From: Saprospiraceae bacterium
Lineage (GTDB): Bacteria > Bacteroidota > Bacteroidia > Chitinophagales > Saprospiraceae
Reading direction: 5' to 3'
Assembly (NCBI GenBank): GCA_027009605.1
Contig: JALVCY010000502.1
Location: forward strand, 1-25,107
Length of the DNA: 25,107 bases
Numbering within the stretch: the first letter of the stretch is position 1; each line of letters opens with the position of its first letter. Positions 1-8,098 of the stretch are shown here, piece after piece. The position numbers and the translations under genes were made by a program. The notes beneath the pieces were generated by a model, which was not told where the DNA came from, did not search any database, and saw only the letters and a list, made by a program, of their open reading frames with translations.

Positions 1-2819
1 GCGACTTCCGTAAAAGAAAGAACAACCGGATAGGAGCCCCCACTGGTGTAGGTTGCCATCCCCGTTGACCCTGTTCCTGTGGTACTATTCCCAAAGTCCC
101 AACTAAAGTCAAGATGCGAGCCTTGCTGAGTAAAATCTGATGCCGTAAAACTAACCGTCTCTCCGGCACAAATATTGGCCGGCACCGGCACGGTCGCTAT
201 CGTACTGGTCGGCTGATAAACATTGATGGTGGAGGTCGCCGTTCCTTCGCAACCCAGCACATCCTTCACCTTAAAAGTAACAGAAAAGAAGTTACCCGGC
301 TTATGGAAGGTATGCGTAATGGAAGTTCCTGTTCCGGTCGAGCCATCTCCAAAGTCCCACTCCCAACTGGCGAGGGTGGTATCCCCGGCCGAAGTCGTTG
401 TAAATGCAACATCGTTGGGTAAACAAATCAAAGTATCGGTCGGCAAAACCGTAGCTTCTGCCCCAAAAACTCTGGTGAATTGTTTCAGCGTATCTCTACA
501 TCCATTGACATCATCCACAATCAACTCCACCCATTGGTCTCCACTTTGACCAAAAGAAAATTCAAAAGGCAACTTCGGCTCTCCAACCGTAATAGGCCGT
601 CGTTCTGACGAATTCCATTGATAATTCGTATTACAGAACCCATTTACATCTCTGGATGAAGACGCATCTAACTTCAAATCCACCCCTTTACAAACTTGAG
701 CCGGAATCGTAAAGTCAGCCTTTATATCCCGTACAAATACTTCAATTGTATCCAACGACTCCGGACATCCGGATGTGGTATTTATTGCTTTTAGGATGAC
801 AGTATAGTCTCCTGTTGCAGCATAAGTATGGGTCACCGACCCCGCCACAATAGCCGTATCTTGTCCATCCCCAAAGTCCCAATAAAGACTATCTGAATCT
901 GCTATCAAATTACTAAACTGATACTCAAAAGGTTGTGCACAGTCCATTTCATATTGTGCTTTGGCTATCGGCCCGTGAACCGTAATCAAATTGGCCTTGT
1001 TCAACTCTGAGTGGCAGCCGTTGTAGATGACTTCCATTTTGACATCATGCTGACCGACATCATGGAAAGTCCAAGACGGATTGGCCTCTTTCCCGCAATG
1101 GGAGAGCCGGTCTCCATCCGAATAATAGTGGTAGTCATCAATTTTATCATCATTGCTTGTATTGGTAAATTGCACGACATCCCCCGGACAAATATCTGTC
1201 TTATCAACAGTAAAATCGAGCCCTATCGGGCCGCCTACATAAATGGTTTGTACATAAGAAGTATCGCGACACCCTCCATCATTGATGATAATCAACCGAA
1301 CCGGATATTCTCCAGGTGTATTATAAGTATGCGTAGGATCGTCAGCCGTCGTATTATCCAAGGTATTGCCATCTCCGAAATCCCAAATCCAATGAGCTAT
1401 AGGCTCATTCGAGTAGCTGGTATCATTAAATTCTACAGTCAATGGTGCACAACCGTCAACGACATCCGGTATAAATAAAGCATTCGGCGTATTGACGTCT
1501 GTCTCCACCGTGGAAGTGGATTTGCATCCGGCAGCAGTCGTAATGGTCACTTTCGTTAAAACCTTGTGAAATCCTTCCAACGAATGTGTGGTTGTATCTT
1601 GATCGACGTAAAGGTAGGTCGGATTTTGGTCATTAGAAGTGGTTCCATCTTCAAACAAATATTCCCAAGTAACCGGTGCTGTAGAAGTACCTGTATATTT
1701 TAGGGTAACCGGCTCCGAACAACTATAAGTCGGATCAACCGTCACAGAGGCTGTTACATCTTCAACAAAAACAGTCATGGTCGTACTTCCGGTGCACTGT
1801 CCATCAGGAGATGTAGCCGTTAGCTTAATGGTTTTGGTGCCTCCTGTATTAAATCTAAAATTGGGGCTAATCTGAACAGAGGTAGAAGGCGTCGCATCCG
1901 GCCCAAACTCCCATTGGTAGGTACCAGCAGGAGACGTATTCGTTGCCTTATAGATTTGCCCGACACAAAGCGTATCGTTGGGTAGGGTAAAAGTGGGCGA
2001 CGGTGTCCCGATTCCTACAGAAATACCGGTTTGCTTTGTGCAGCCTACGTCATCAGAAAGTATTAGACTGACCGGGAAAGTGCCGGTTGTCGTGTAATTT
2101 TTTGCCGGAGGATTTGTGCCGGTATAGGTCTCTCCTGCGCCAAAATCCCAAGTAAACGTGTAAGCCCCCGGAGCCGTAGTATTGGTAAAGCTAACATTTA
2201 GTGGGGGGGCACATGCTACCGGAGGCGATGGATTCGTGACAAAACTCGGAGTCGGTGGATTCGTCGTTTTGATATAATTAGCGATTGCAATGGTCGTATC
2301 ACAACCGGCCTTGTCCGTCTGCAATTGCATACCGACGGTATATTCCCCCGTATTTATGTATTTGTGAGTCGGATTAGCATTCCCATTACCTCCGGTGCCA
2401 TCTCCAAACACCCAGCTATAATTAGTTACAGTAATGCCTGCTGCCACCTCGGAAGTGTTGGAAAAATTCACCAGCAATGGAGCACACCCTCCACTAGGGT
2501 CTGAAGTAAATGATGGTTTGGGTTTGGGATAAATGGTAATAACAATCGTGCCTATGACTGCCCCATTCTGTGATTCTTTAAATTTTACCGTATGATTTTT
2601 TACTTGCGTAAAAGTATGTGCCGGATTAGCAACTTGAGAAGTACCGCCATCGTCAAAGTCCCAATAATAAGATGAACTGGAACCGGGTGCCGTAAATTGA
2701 ACGACTAAGGGCGCACAACCTTCCGTCTCATTGGAGGATTGAGCCCTAGCTATTGACGAGCTAAGAATAATTAGCACGAGCATAAGTAATCTGGATGAAT
2801 GTCTTAATATTTTGGTCAT
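1..2819 (-). CDS. PKD-repeat secreted surface protein, 3' part missing (off window)
   Basis: The frame is open from an ATG at 2819 to the left edge (about 939 codons) with no stop, so the C-terminus lies outside the window. The N-terminus reads MTKILRHSSRLLMLVLIILS and then ...SIARAQ, a typical signal peptide. The rest is about eleven tandem 80-90-residue units of PKD or PKD-like folds. Their cores read WDFDDGG, WVFGDGT, WDFGAGE, WIWDFGDGN, YWDFGDGQ, WEWDFGDGS and WDFGNST, each followed by a HTY/HTF-type strand and a C..T or C.D motif that starts the next unit. Such proteins are usually exported through T9SS and act as adhesins or matrix-binding proteins; the C-terminal sorting domain that would prove this is not visible. 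It is divergent from the metalloprotease at 2964. I am confident of the class, not of the ligand. Confidence 0.9.
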   Translation of the reverse strand, partial: MTKILRHSSRLLMLVLIILSSSIARAQSSNETEGCAPLVVQFTAPGSSSSYYWDFDDGGTSQVANPAHTFTQVKNHTVKFKESQNGAVIGTIVITIYPKPKPSFTSDPSGGCAPLLVNFSNTSEVAAGITVTNYSWVFGDGTGGNGNANPTHKYINTGEYTVGMQLQTDKAGCDTTIAIANYIKTTNPPTPSFVTNPSPPVACAPPLNVSFTNTTAPGAYTFTWDFGAGETYTGTNPPAKNYTTTGTFPVSLILSDDVGCTKQTGISVGIGTPSPTFTLPNDTLCVGQIYKATNTSPAGTYQWEFGPDATPSTSVQISPNFRFNTGGTKTIKLTATSPDGQCTGSTTMTVFVEDVTASVTVDPTYSCSEPVTLKYTGTSTAPVTWEYLFEDGTTSNDQNPTYLYVDQDTTTHSLEGFHKVLTKVTITTAAGCKSTSTVETDVNTPNALFIPDVVDGCAPLTVEFNDTSYSNEPIAHWIWDFGDGNTLDNTTADDPTHTYNTPGEYPVRLIIINDGGCRDTSYVQTIYVGGPIGLDFTVDKTDICPGDVVQFTNTSNDDKIDDYHYYSDGDRLSHCGKEANPSWTFHDVGQHDVKMEVIYNGCHSELNKANLITVHGPIAKAQYEMDCAQPFEYQFSNLIADSDSLYWDFGDGQDTAIVAGSVTHTYAATGDYTVILKAINTTSGCPESLDTIEVFVRDIKADFTIPAQVCKGVDLKLDASSSRDVNGFCNTNYQWNSSERRPITVGEPKLPFEFSFGQSGDQWVELIVDDVNGCRDTLKQFTRVFGAEATVLPTDTLICLPNDVAFTTTSAGDTTLASWEWDFGDGSTGTGTSITHTFHKPGNFFSVTFKVKDVLGCEGTATSTINVYQPTSTIATVPVPANICAGETVSFTASDFTQQGSHLDFSWDFGNSTTGTGSTGMATYTSGGSYPVVLSFTEV

Positions 2820-2906
2820 TTGCCGTAAGTTTTTGTCCTTTAGATTTTACGAAAATCCGTGCAAAAGGATATTTATTCAGAAATTATATGTGCAATATTA
2901 ACCATA

Positions 2907-2939
2907 TTTTTGCTTTTATCGTTAAAAATTGTAACTTTG
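2907..2939 (+). promoter_or_regulatory. Bacteroidota-type promoter of the M43 protease gene
   Basis: The -7 box TAACTTTG lies at 2932-2939, and a TTTTTG (-33-like) ends at 2912, a 19-nt spacer that fits the TTTG/TAnnTTTG consensus of this phylum. Transcription would start near 2944, giving a leader of about 20 nt before the ATG at 2964. Confidence 0.65.
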
Positions 2940-2963
2940 AAGCTAAAATAAACCAATTTTCTG

Positions 2964-3746
2964 ATGTATAAGACCATACTTTTCATTCTTTTAGCCGGTT
3001 TTGCTCCCTTTTTTGCGCAAGCTCAGCAATATCATCATGCCGATAAATCATTGCCTTGCTTGGACAAGGAGTTTTCGATTGTCGCTTACATTATTAAAGA
3101 TTCTCTTGGAACTGCCAAACATGATTCCGTCTCCATTAAAGATGCTATCGTTGACCTGAACTCCTATTTCAAGCCAATTTGCGCATCTTTTAGGGTCTGT
3201 GAATTCAAATTCATTAATAATTTTCAATATGCCAGCCTAAGCGGACCCGATGACTCCAAATGGGACGAAATACAAGCCAAATACCACACGGACAACCGCA
3301 TTAATATGTACTTTCTCCGCAATCTAGGTGGCGACGAAGCCGGATTTGCCGGTTTGGGTGCGATAGCGAAGATGACTACTTCGGGAATTGTCATCAAAGA
3401 CCTTGACGCTATCCCCCATGAGATGGGGCACTTTTTCGGCCTGCTACATACCTTTGAAGAAAATGGTGCCGAACTGGTGGATGGCTCTAATTGCACAACC
3501 AAAGGAGACTTAGTCTGTGATACGCCGGCCGACCCTTATGTCGCCGGAGAACCTATATCGGCCTATGTCAAAATGCCAAATTGTCTGTTTATTAGCCAAA
3601 AACAAGATGCCAATGGTCAATACTACGTACCGGATGTAGGCAATATCATGTCCTATTACCCTAAAGATTGTGCCTGTGGGTTTACCGCCGGGCAATACCG
3701 CCGCATGGCTGAGACCTACTTGAACTCTTCCCCTAGGATGTGGTAA
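2964..3746 (+). CDS. Secreted pappalysin-like zinc metalloprotease (peptidase M43)
   Basis: 260 aa. The signal peptide ends around ...FFAQAQQ (residues 1-21). The zinc site HEMGHFFGLLH (H152, E153, H156, H162) is the HEXXHXXGXXH signature of metzincins. It is followed by HTFEE and by the disulfide-type segment NCTTKGDLVCDTPADP seen in pappalysin/cytophagalysin M43 enzymes. The Met-turn is NIMSYYP (M229), and C-terminal Cys pairs follow in DCACGF. There is no long T9SS tail after the catalytic domain, so this is a compact enzyme, shorter than many M43 homologues that carry a sorting domain. It may be periplasmic, or exported by another signal. A TAnnTTTG promoter lies just upstream and a 43-bp palindrome just downstream, so it looks monocistronic. 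Substrate unknown. Confidence 0.9.
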   Translation: MYKTILFILLAGFAPFFAQAQQYHHADKSLPCLDKEFSIVAYIIKDSLGTAKHDSVSIKDAIVDLNSYFKPICASFRVCEFKFINNFQYASLSGPDDSKWDEIQAKYHTDNRINMYFLRNLGGDEAGFAGLGAIAKMTTSGIVIKDLDAIPHEMGHFFGLLHTFEENGAELVDGSNCTTKGDLVCDTPADPYVAGEPISAYVKMPNCLFISQKQDANGQYYVPDVGNIMSYYPKDCACGFTAGQYRRMAETYLNSSPRMW

Positions 3747-3750
3747 TTGG

Positions 3751-3793
3751 TGAAGAACTTTCCAAAAGTTTGAAACTTTTGGAAAGTTCTTCA
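3751..3793. terminator. 43-bp near-perfect palindrome, probable bidirectional terminator
   Basis: The arms 3751-3771 and 3773-3793 are exact reverse complements (21 nt each) around a single G. It starts 5 bp after the M43 stop and lies between two converging genes (M43 and the GYDIA kinase). No clear T-tract follows on either strand, so it may work as a transcript-end stabilising hairpin or repeat-type palindrome rather than a classic intrinsic terminator. Confidence 0.6.
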
Positions 3794-3923
3794 ACGATTG
3801 AACAAAATCTCCAAACAGAATAAAATTTGGTAGTTTTACATCAGAATACTTTTAGGAGTAAACTCAAGGGTTAAAGATTCACAAGATTTGCCAAAACTAG
3901 ATTGTGGTAATGCGCCGGTTATT

Positions 3924-4859
3924 TCAGACACCGTCGATAGGAAGAATCATCTCGTCATAGGTCACAAAAGTATCGAGCCCCTTTCGGAAAAAATATTGCC
4001 GGATATAGGATTGCCCGTTTGGAGAAACGGCCATAATAAAATCCCCGCCCCAAGCTCCTAAGGATTTTATCCCACCTTCAAAATCGGCAAAACGCCGGGG
4101 CTTGATAGGTGTTTGCTGAATCCAATCACCGGTGTGTTGTTCCAGTTGCTCAATAATTTGAATGAAGGCCTCGACGGTATCTTGATGAGATAAGGCTTTC
4201 GCCAAAAAACTAATTTCTTGTAAACGTCCGGCATCAACGTGCCCTTTTTGTCGATAAGTGCGAATCCCGTCCCGGCTATTTTGTTTTTGACCCAAATGAA
4301 TAAAGCCAATTTTTTCCCGAAAGGGCGGAGCAAATAAAACCGGTTGCCAATTCGGTGTTGAGTCCTTCACTTGATAAAAAATAGGTGTTTGACTTTCGGC
4401 GCAAGCCAAATCATAGCCGGAGCCCCCAAAAGTCTTTGCTAAAAGCGAATAGGCATCCACCCTTAGCCACTTCGCTAGCGAATGGATGAGCGTAGCACTC
4501 GTTCCCAAGCCCCAATTTCTAGGAAAATCTAATCGAGAGACCACGGCAATATGCCCTTGCGGGAAAATAGCACCCAGTTTTTGGGCTTCTAAAAATATCC
4601 GGCGCAAACGCTCGCCTAGCTCAGGCGATGTGGTGTCCAAGAGCTCCAAATCACCCGCTAATCGAGCACGAAACCATTCCTTGCCATCGTGTGTAAAACT
4701 AGTCCAAAGGATTTCTGAAGGCCAATCGGGGCTATTCCGAATATCAAAATGTTGTCCCAATCGGGTCGGTACGGCCAAGGCTGTAGCTCCATCCAAGACA
4801 AAATATTCTCCGGCCAACAGGAGTTTACCATGCGCAAAAATGTGGGTGTGTGGACTCAT
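3924..4859 (-). CDS. GYDIA-family GHMP kinase (mevalonate-pathway kinase)
   Basis: 311 aa. The GHMP-kinase N-terminus HGKLLLAGEYFVLDGATALA spans residues 10-29. The nucleotide phosphate loop GLGTSAT is at 117-123. The family-naming motif appears as SGYDLACAES (147-156), with Leu for the usual Ile. The GYDIA family is a Bacteroidota branch of the GHMP superfamily found beside HMG-CoA reductase, as here. It probably phosphorylates mevalonate or phosphomevalonate, but sequence alone does not say which. The gene overlaps the end of the HMG-CoA reductase gene by four bases (ATGA, 4856-4859), so translation is probably coupled. It is last in the minus-strand mevalonate group. Confidence 0.87.
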   Translation of the reverse strand: MSPHTHIFAHGKLLLAGEYFVLDGATALAVPTRLGQHFDIRNSPDWPSEILWTSFTHDGKEWFRARLAGDLELLDTTSPELGERLRRIFLEAQKLGAIFPQGHIAVVSRLDFPRNWGLGTSATLIHSLAKWLRVDAYSLLAKTFGGSGYDLACAESQTPIFYQVKDSTPNWQPVLFAPPFREKIGFIHLGQKQNSRDGIRTYRQKGHVDAGRLQEISFLAKALSHQDTVEAFIQIIEQLEQHTGDWIQQTPIKPRRFADFEGGIKSLGAWGGDFIMAVSPNGQSYIRQYFFRKGLDTFVTYDEMILPIDGV

Positions 4860-6178
4860 CCCATCGTTTTTTGGCGTAATTGTGCTAGGTATTCGCGCAC
4901 ACCGGTAAAACTCACCTTCTTATCCTTAAAATGATCCAAAATGGCCTGCGTCTCCAAAGTAGAAGCTTCCAAGTGATTGATAATATTGGATAAATGCATC
5001 TTCATGTGTCCATGCTGGATACCGGTGGTAACCAAGGATTTTAGGGCTGCATAGTTTTGCATCAGACCGGCTGCAGCGACAATTTGCATCAATTCTTCGG
5101 CATTGGGTTTCCCCAAAAGCTCCAAGCTCAACTTGGCCAAAGGATGCAAGGTCGTCAACCCGCCTACCGTCCCCACCGCAAGGGGTAAGTCAATCCAAAA
5201 TTTGAATTTGTTATCCGTCAATTCACAATGACTTAGGCTGGTATATTGTCCGTTTCGACCGGCATAGGCATGGCCACAAGCTTCCACCGCCCGAAAGTCA
5301 TTTCCGGTGGCAATGATGACCGCATCCACCCCATTAAAGATTCCCTTATTGTGAGTCGCTGCCCGGTGGGGGTCTATCTCTGCGATTCGTACTGCTTTGT
5401 GTATTTTGTGTGCCACAGTCCGGGACTCTTCATGCCCACAGCCGGGTAGTTCATCTTCCGTCAAATCACATTCCACGGATGCACGAACAATGCATTCCGG
5501 GGTATAATTAGACAAAATGGCCATGATGACTTCCAACTGATAGGCCTTCAGATGCGGATGACTCCCAACAAAATCTTCCAACAAATCCGCCATACGCTCC
5601 AACACAGAATTGATGAAGTTAGCCCCCATAGAATCCTTCGTATCAAAAGAGACCAGAATTTGGTAATACTCCGGTTCTACTTCCGTAAAATCTTTTAGCT
5701 CAATTTTTTGGATGCCCCCACCCCGAGCTTGCATATTTTTAGTTAGATCTTTGGTGGCGACCCGAAACAATTCGAGTAACTCGTCCCAGATATGGAGCAA
5801 ATCTTCTTTAGGGCCGTTCCAGCTAAAATGGACTTGACCCAGCTTGGTCATACTCAAGACTTCTGCTTGAATCCCCCCGCGCAATGCCCAAAACTTAGCC
5901 GCACTAGCAGCCGCAGCAACCACCGAGCTCTCCTCTGTCACCATCGGTACACAGTAGGATTTGCCATTAATCAAAAAATTGGGGGCAACCGAAAAAGGCA
6001 GTACATAATTGCTGATTACATTTTCCGAAAGGCCGTCAAATATTTTCTGAGTTTTTTCGGGAGGAGCCAATTGATTGACAAGAGTCGCTTGAGTGGACGC
6101 ATCATCCACCAGAGTACTCACCCATTTTATTTTTTCCTGCTTGGTCAGTTTAGAAAAACCCGATACTATTTTTGACAT
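4856..6178 (-). CDS. mvaA: Hydroxymethylglutaryl-CoA reductase, class II
   Basis: 440 aa. It interconverts HMG-CoA and mevalonate with NAD(P)H. Class II features are in order: ENVISNYVLPFSVAPNF (substrate-binding, 52-68), VTEESSVVAAAS (80-91, catalytic Glu82/83), ATHNKGIFNG (Lys278), ATGNDFRAVEA (Asp294, with the nucleotide-binding helix), GTVGG (336-340) and HGHMKMH (His391). These align with Glu83, Lys267, Asp283 and His381 of Pseudomonas mevalonii MvaA. That enzyme is catabolic, but the neighbouring GYDIA kinase and IDI-2 indicate a biosynthetic role here: isoprenoid supply by the mevalonate route. The leader is A-rich without a clear Shine-Dalgarno. It starts 23 bp after IDI-2 and overlaps the kinase start, so the three genes probably form an operon. 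Confidence 0.93.
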   Translation of the reverse strand: MSKIVSGFSKLTKQEKIKWVSTLVDDASTQATLVNQLAPPEKTQKIFDGLSENVISNYVLPFSVAPNFLINGKSYCVPMVTEESSVVAAAASAAKFWALRGGIQAEVLSMTKLGQVHFSWNGPKEDLLHIWDELLELFRVATKDLTKNMQARGGGIQKIELKDFTEVEPEYYQILVSFDTKDSMGANFINSVLERMADLLEDFVGSHPHLKAYQLEVIMAILSNYTPECIVRASVECDLTEDELPGCGHEESRTVAHKIHKAVRIAEIDPHRAATHNKGIFNGVDAVIIATGNDFRAVEACGHAYAGRNGQYTSLSHCELTDNKFKFWIDLPLAVGTVGGLTTLHPLAKLSLELLGKPNAEELMQIVAAAGLMQNYAALKSLVTTGIQHGHMKMHLSNIINHLEASTLETQAILDHFKDKKVSFTGVREYLAQLRQKTMG

Positions 6179-6201
6179 TTCGACACTTCTTTTTTGGGTA
6201 C

Positions 6202-7233
6202 TTAGGGTTTTAGGGTCAATAAAGCCGTGGCTAATTGATAGCCCTGAATCTGCGAAGATACAAAATCTCTCAGAGACTGATAGTCTCCTTGCGCATATCG
6301 CAAAAAGCCGGAGGCTTGACCATATACGGATTTTAGGGGTGATTTGGACACCAGATAGTACCCATCCAAAAAGTTTTGAACCCCGCCCGATATGATGACT
6401 TCCATCGAGTGGGGACGGCTATCCGGCTGCGCTAAGATGGATTGAAGAAAACTAACCATCTCCTCGGCATCATGGCCAATGGCGGTCAAAGGTTCGGACA
6501 CCGGCTGCGAGAACGTACTCGAACGCAACATCTCCAACTTGGCAAAATTAGTCCCACCGGCTGCCCCAAAATCTATGGCTGCCAATGGCAATCGAAGAAG
6601 CTGCTCCATACTTTGGGGGCCAAAACCTTGTCCTACCTCCTTGACTATCAAGGATAAATCCGGAAAGTAATCAATAAACCGTTGAATCGTATCTATGGGT
6701 CTTTGAGTGATTTGGTCGCCTTCCGGCTGAATCCATTCCTGCAAAGGATTGACATGAATGATTAAGCCATCCACTTGCAATCTGTTGAGTAATTCTTGGA
6801 TTTTGGCTAAAGACTTTTCTTGGATTTGGTGTTCAATTTGAGCAATACCCAAATTGGCATAAAAAGGTTGATCACCAATAATCCGACGTAAATCAAAATC
6901 CCCAAAATGAGTATCATCATAAAGGAGATTGCGGCAAGAGCCCAGTCCCATACCCAACCCAAATTCTTTAGCTGCTTTCGCTAAATTATGGTTAATCGTC
7001 TTTGCATATTGTGCGCCACCGGTCATACTGGACACCCAAATCGGAGCTTTCATCTTTTTTCCCAAAAAGGTCAGCCCGATGTCCAAATCTTTGGAAGGAT
7101 GAGCGGCCAACATCGGCTCATAATAAAATCGCTGATCCAAAAGACCACTATTCACCTGTGACCGAAAAGCCAAATCAATATGATCTTGCTTGCGCAAATG
7201 GGCATTGATATCGTCTGATTTTTTTCTATCCAT
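6202..7233 (-). CDS. fni: Type 2 isopentenyl-diphosphate delta-isomerase (FMN-dependent)
   Basis: 343 aa, the normal length for IDI-2. It interconverts isopentenyl and dimethylallyl diphosphate using reduced FMN. Visible motifs are an N-terminal DRKKSDDINAHL (the RKxDHI-like substrate segment), APIWVSSMTGG (63-73, FMN-binding strand), GLGMGLGSCR (92-101), IHVNPLQE (159-166, with the catalytic Gln and Mg-binding Glu of the family), KEVGQGFG (198-205), and DFGAAGGTNFA (221-231) near the FMN phosphate. It heads the minus-strand group with HMG-CoA reductase and the GYDIA kinase. A -7 box ends only 4 nt before the ATG, so the message may be leaderless. Confidence 0.93.
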   Translation of the reverse strand: MDRKKSDDINAHLRKQDHIDLAFRSQVNSGLLDQRFYYEPMLAAHPSKDLDIGLTFLGKKMKAPIWVSSMTGGAQYAKTINHNLAKAAKEFGLGMGLGSCRNLLYDDTHFGDFDLRRIIGDQPFYANLGIAQIEHQIQEKSLAKIQELLNRLQVDGLIIHVNPLQEWIQPEGDQITQRPIDTIQRFIDYFPDLSLIVKEVGQGFGPQSMEQLLRLPLAAIDFGAAGGTNFAKLEMLRSSTFSQPVSEPLTAIGHDAEEMVSFLQSILAQPDSRPHSMEVIISGGVQNFLDGYYLVSKSPLKSVYGQASGFLRYAQGDYQSLRDFVSSQIQGYQLATALLTLKP

Positions 7234-7237
7234 TGGT

Positions 7238-7245
7238 CAAAGTTA
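7238..7245 (-). promoter_or_regulatory. TAACTTTG -7 box abutting the fni start codon
   Basis: On the minus strand TAACTTTG is followed by ACCA and then the ATG at 7233. If used as in other Bacteroidota, transcription would begin at or within a base or two of the ATG. No clear -33 TTTG is seen at the usual distance, so confidence is moderate. Confidence 0.5.
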
Positions 7246-7305
7246 CGGGTGTACCGGCTAAGGTGGTCATTTTTTTGCGCAAGCCTAGCAAAGACTTTTG
7301 GGCAT

Positions 7306-7749
7306 TTATCGCTTCTTTTTAAAAAATTTGGTCATCAACTCACTGCATGCTTCTTGTTTGATACCAAATTCTACTTTAGTCTTAGGATGGAGTATCTCCT
7401 TACCAAACCTAAAAAAGCCTTTTTTGTCGTCGGGAGCTCCATAGACTATTTTGCCTATTTGCGCCCAATTAAGAGCACCGGCGCACATGGGGCAAGGCTC
7501 TAAAGTGACATACATCGTACAATCATTGAGATATTTGCCGCCGAGATAATTAGACGCTGCCGTCAAAGCAAGCATTTCTGCATGTGCGGTTACATCATGC
7601 AGAATTTCCGTTTGATTATGCGCACGAGCAATCACCACGTTATTACAAACGACAATGGCTCCGACCGGGACTTCACCGGCTATTCTCGCCTTTTCTGCTT
7701 CCGCCAAAGCCAATTTCATAAAATGCTCATCACTCAATGCTGTAATCAT
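7306..7749 (-). CDS. tadA: tRNA-specific adenosine deaminase TadA
   Basis: 147 aa from the ATG at 7749. It deaminates A34 to inosine in tRNA-Arg(ACG). The zinc site is HAEM (H56, proton-donor E58) plus PCPMC (C86, C89), with TLEPCPMCAGAL and the NQTEILHDVTAHAE substrate loop intact. The frame stays open upstream to an ATG at 7854, but that adds 35 lysine- and proline-rich residues not found in the family. A TATCTTTG promoter box sits at 7765-7772, inside that extension, so 7749 is the better start. The gene lies 72 bp upstream of fni on the same strand, but both have their own -7 box, so cotranscription is uncertain. Confidence 0.93.
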   Translation of the reverse strand: MITALSDEHFMKLALAEAEKARIAGEVPVGAIVVCNNVVIARAHNQTEILHDVTAHAEMLALTAASNYLGGKYLNDCTMYVTLEPCPMCAGALNWAQIGKIVYGAPDDKKGFFRFGKEILHPKTKVEFGIKQEACSELMTKFFKKKR

Positions 7750-7764
7750 GCTTTTTTTTGGGAG

Positions 7765-7772
7765 CAAAGATA
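7765..7772 (-). promoter_or_regulatory. TATCTTTG -7 box of tadA
   Basis: This is a TAnnTTTG match 15 nt before the ATG at 7749, predicting a leader of about 10 nt. It decides the tadA start against the longer reading from 7854. Confidence 0.6.
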
Positions 7773-8098
7773 GGGAAATTGTTGATTTTCGTTTGTGGTG
7801 TTTTTTGGGGGGCTTTGGCTTCGTTGGTGGACAGCTAAGCTCAGACTGAACCACAGCACCGATAGGAAACGATAAGTGAGCCGACTTGACTTGTCCTTCA
7901 CCTTCCCTTCATTCTGAGCCTAAAAAAACGGGTAAGCGGTATATTTTTTGCAATAAATAACTTAAATAATAGGTTTTACTGGAACACCAATCGAACTTAA
8001 TTGACTAAATCGGCGTTTTGTCGTCATAAATCTAAGAAAATAGGGCTATTTTTGTATGCAGCTTTATTTTAATGTAATGATTAGCTTGCCGGTAAATA
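7773..8098. other. Divergent intergenic region tadA / protease
   Basis: About 325 bp between the tadA promoter and the protease start. The only elements I can support are the two -7 boxes at its ends (7765-7772 minus, 8047-8054 plus). No hairpin with a T-tract, repeat or small gene stands out. Confidence 0.5.
8047..8054 (+). promoter_or_regulatory. TATTTTTG -7 box of the S41 protease gene
   Basis: TAnnTTTG match 44 nt before the ATG at 8099, giving a predicted 5' leader near 40 nt. The T-rich context lowers specificity. Confidence 0.45.

Noticed and set aside
1011..1478. 155-codon plus-strand frame inside the PKD gene
   Set aside because: The opposite strand carries the continuous, repeat-structured PKD frame with signal peptide; the plus frame has no homologous features.
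7750..7854. 35-residue N-terminal extension of TadA
   Set aside because: It is absent from the family, basic and proline-rich, and contains the TATCTTTG promoter box.
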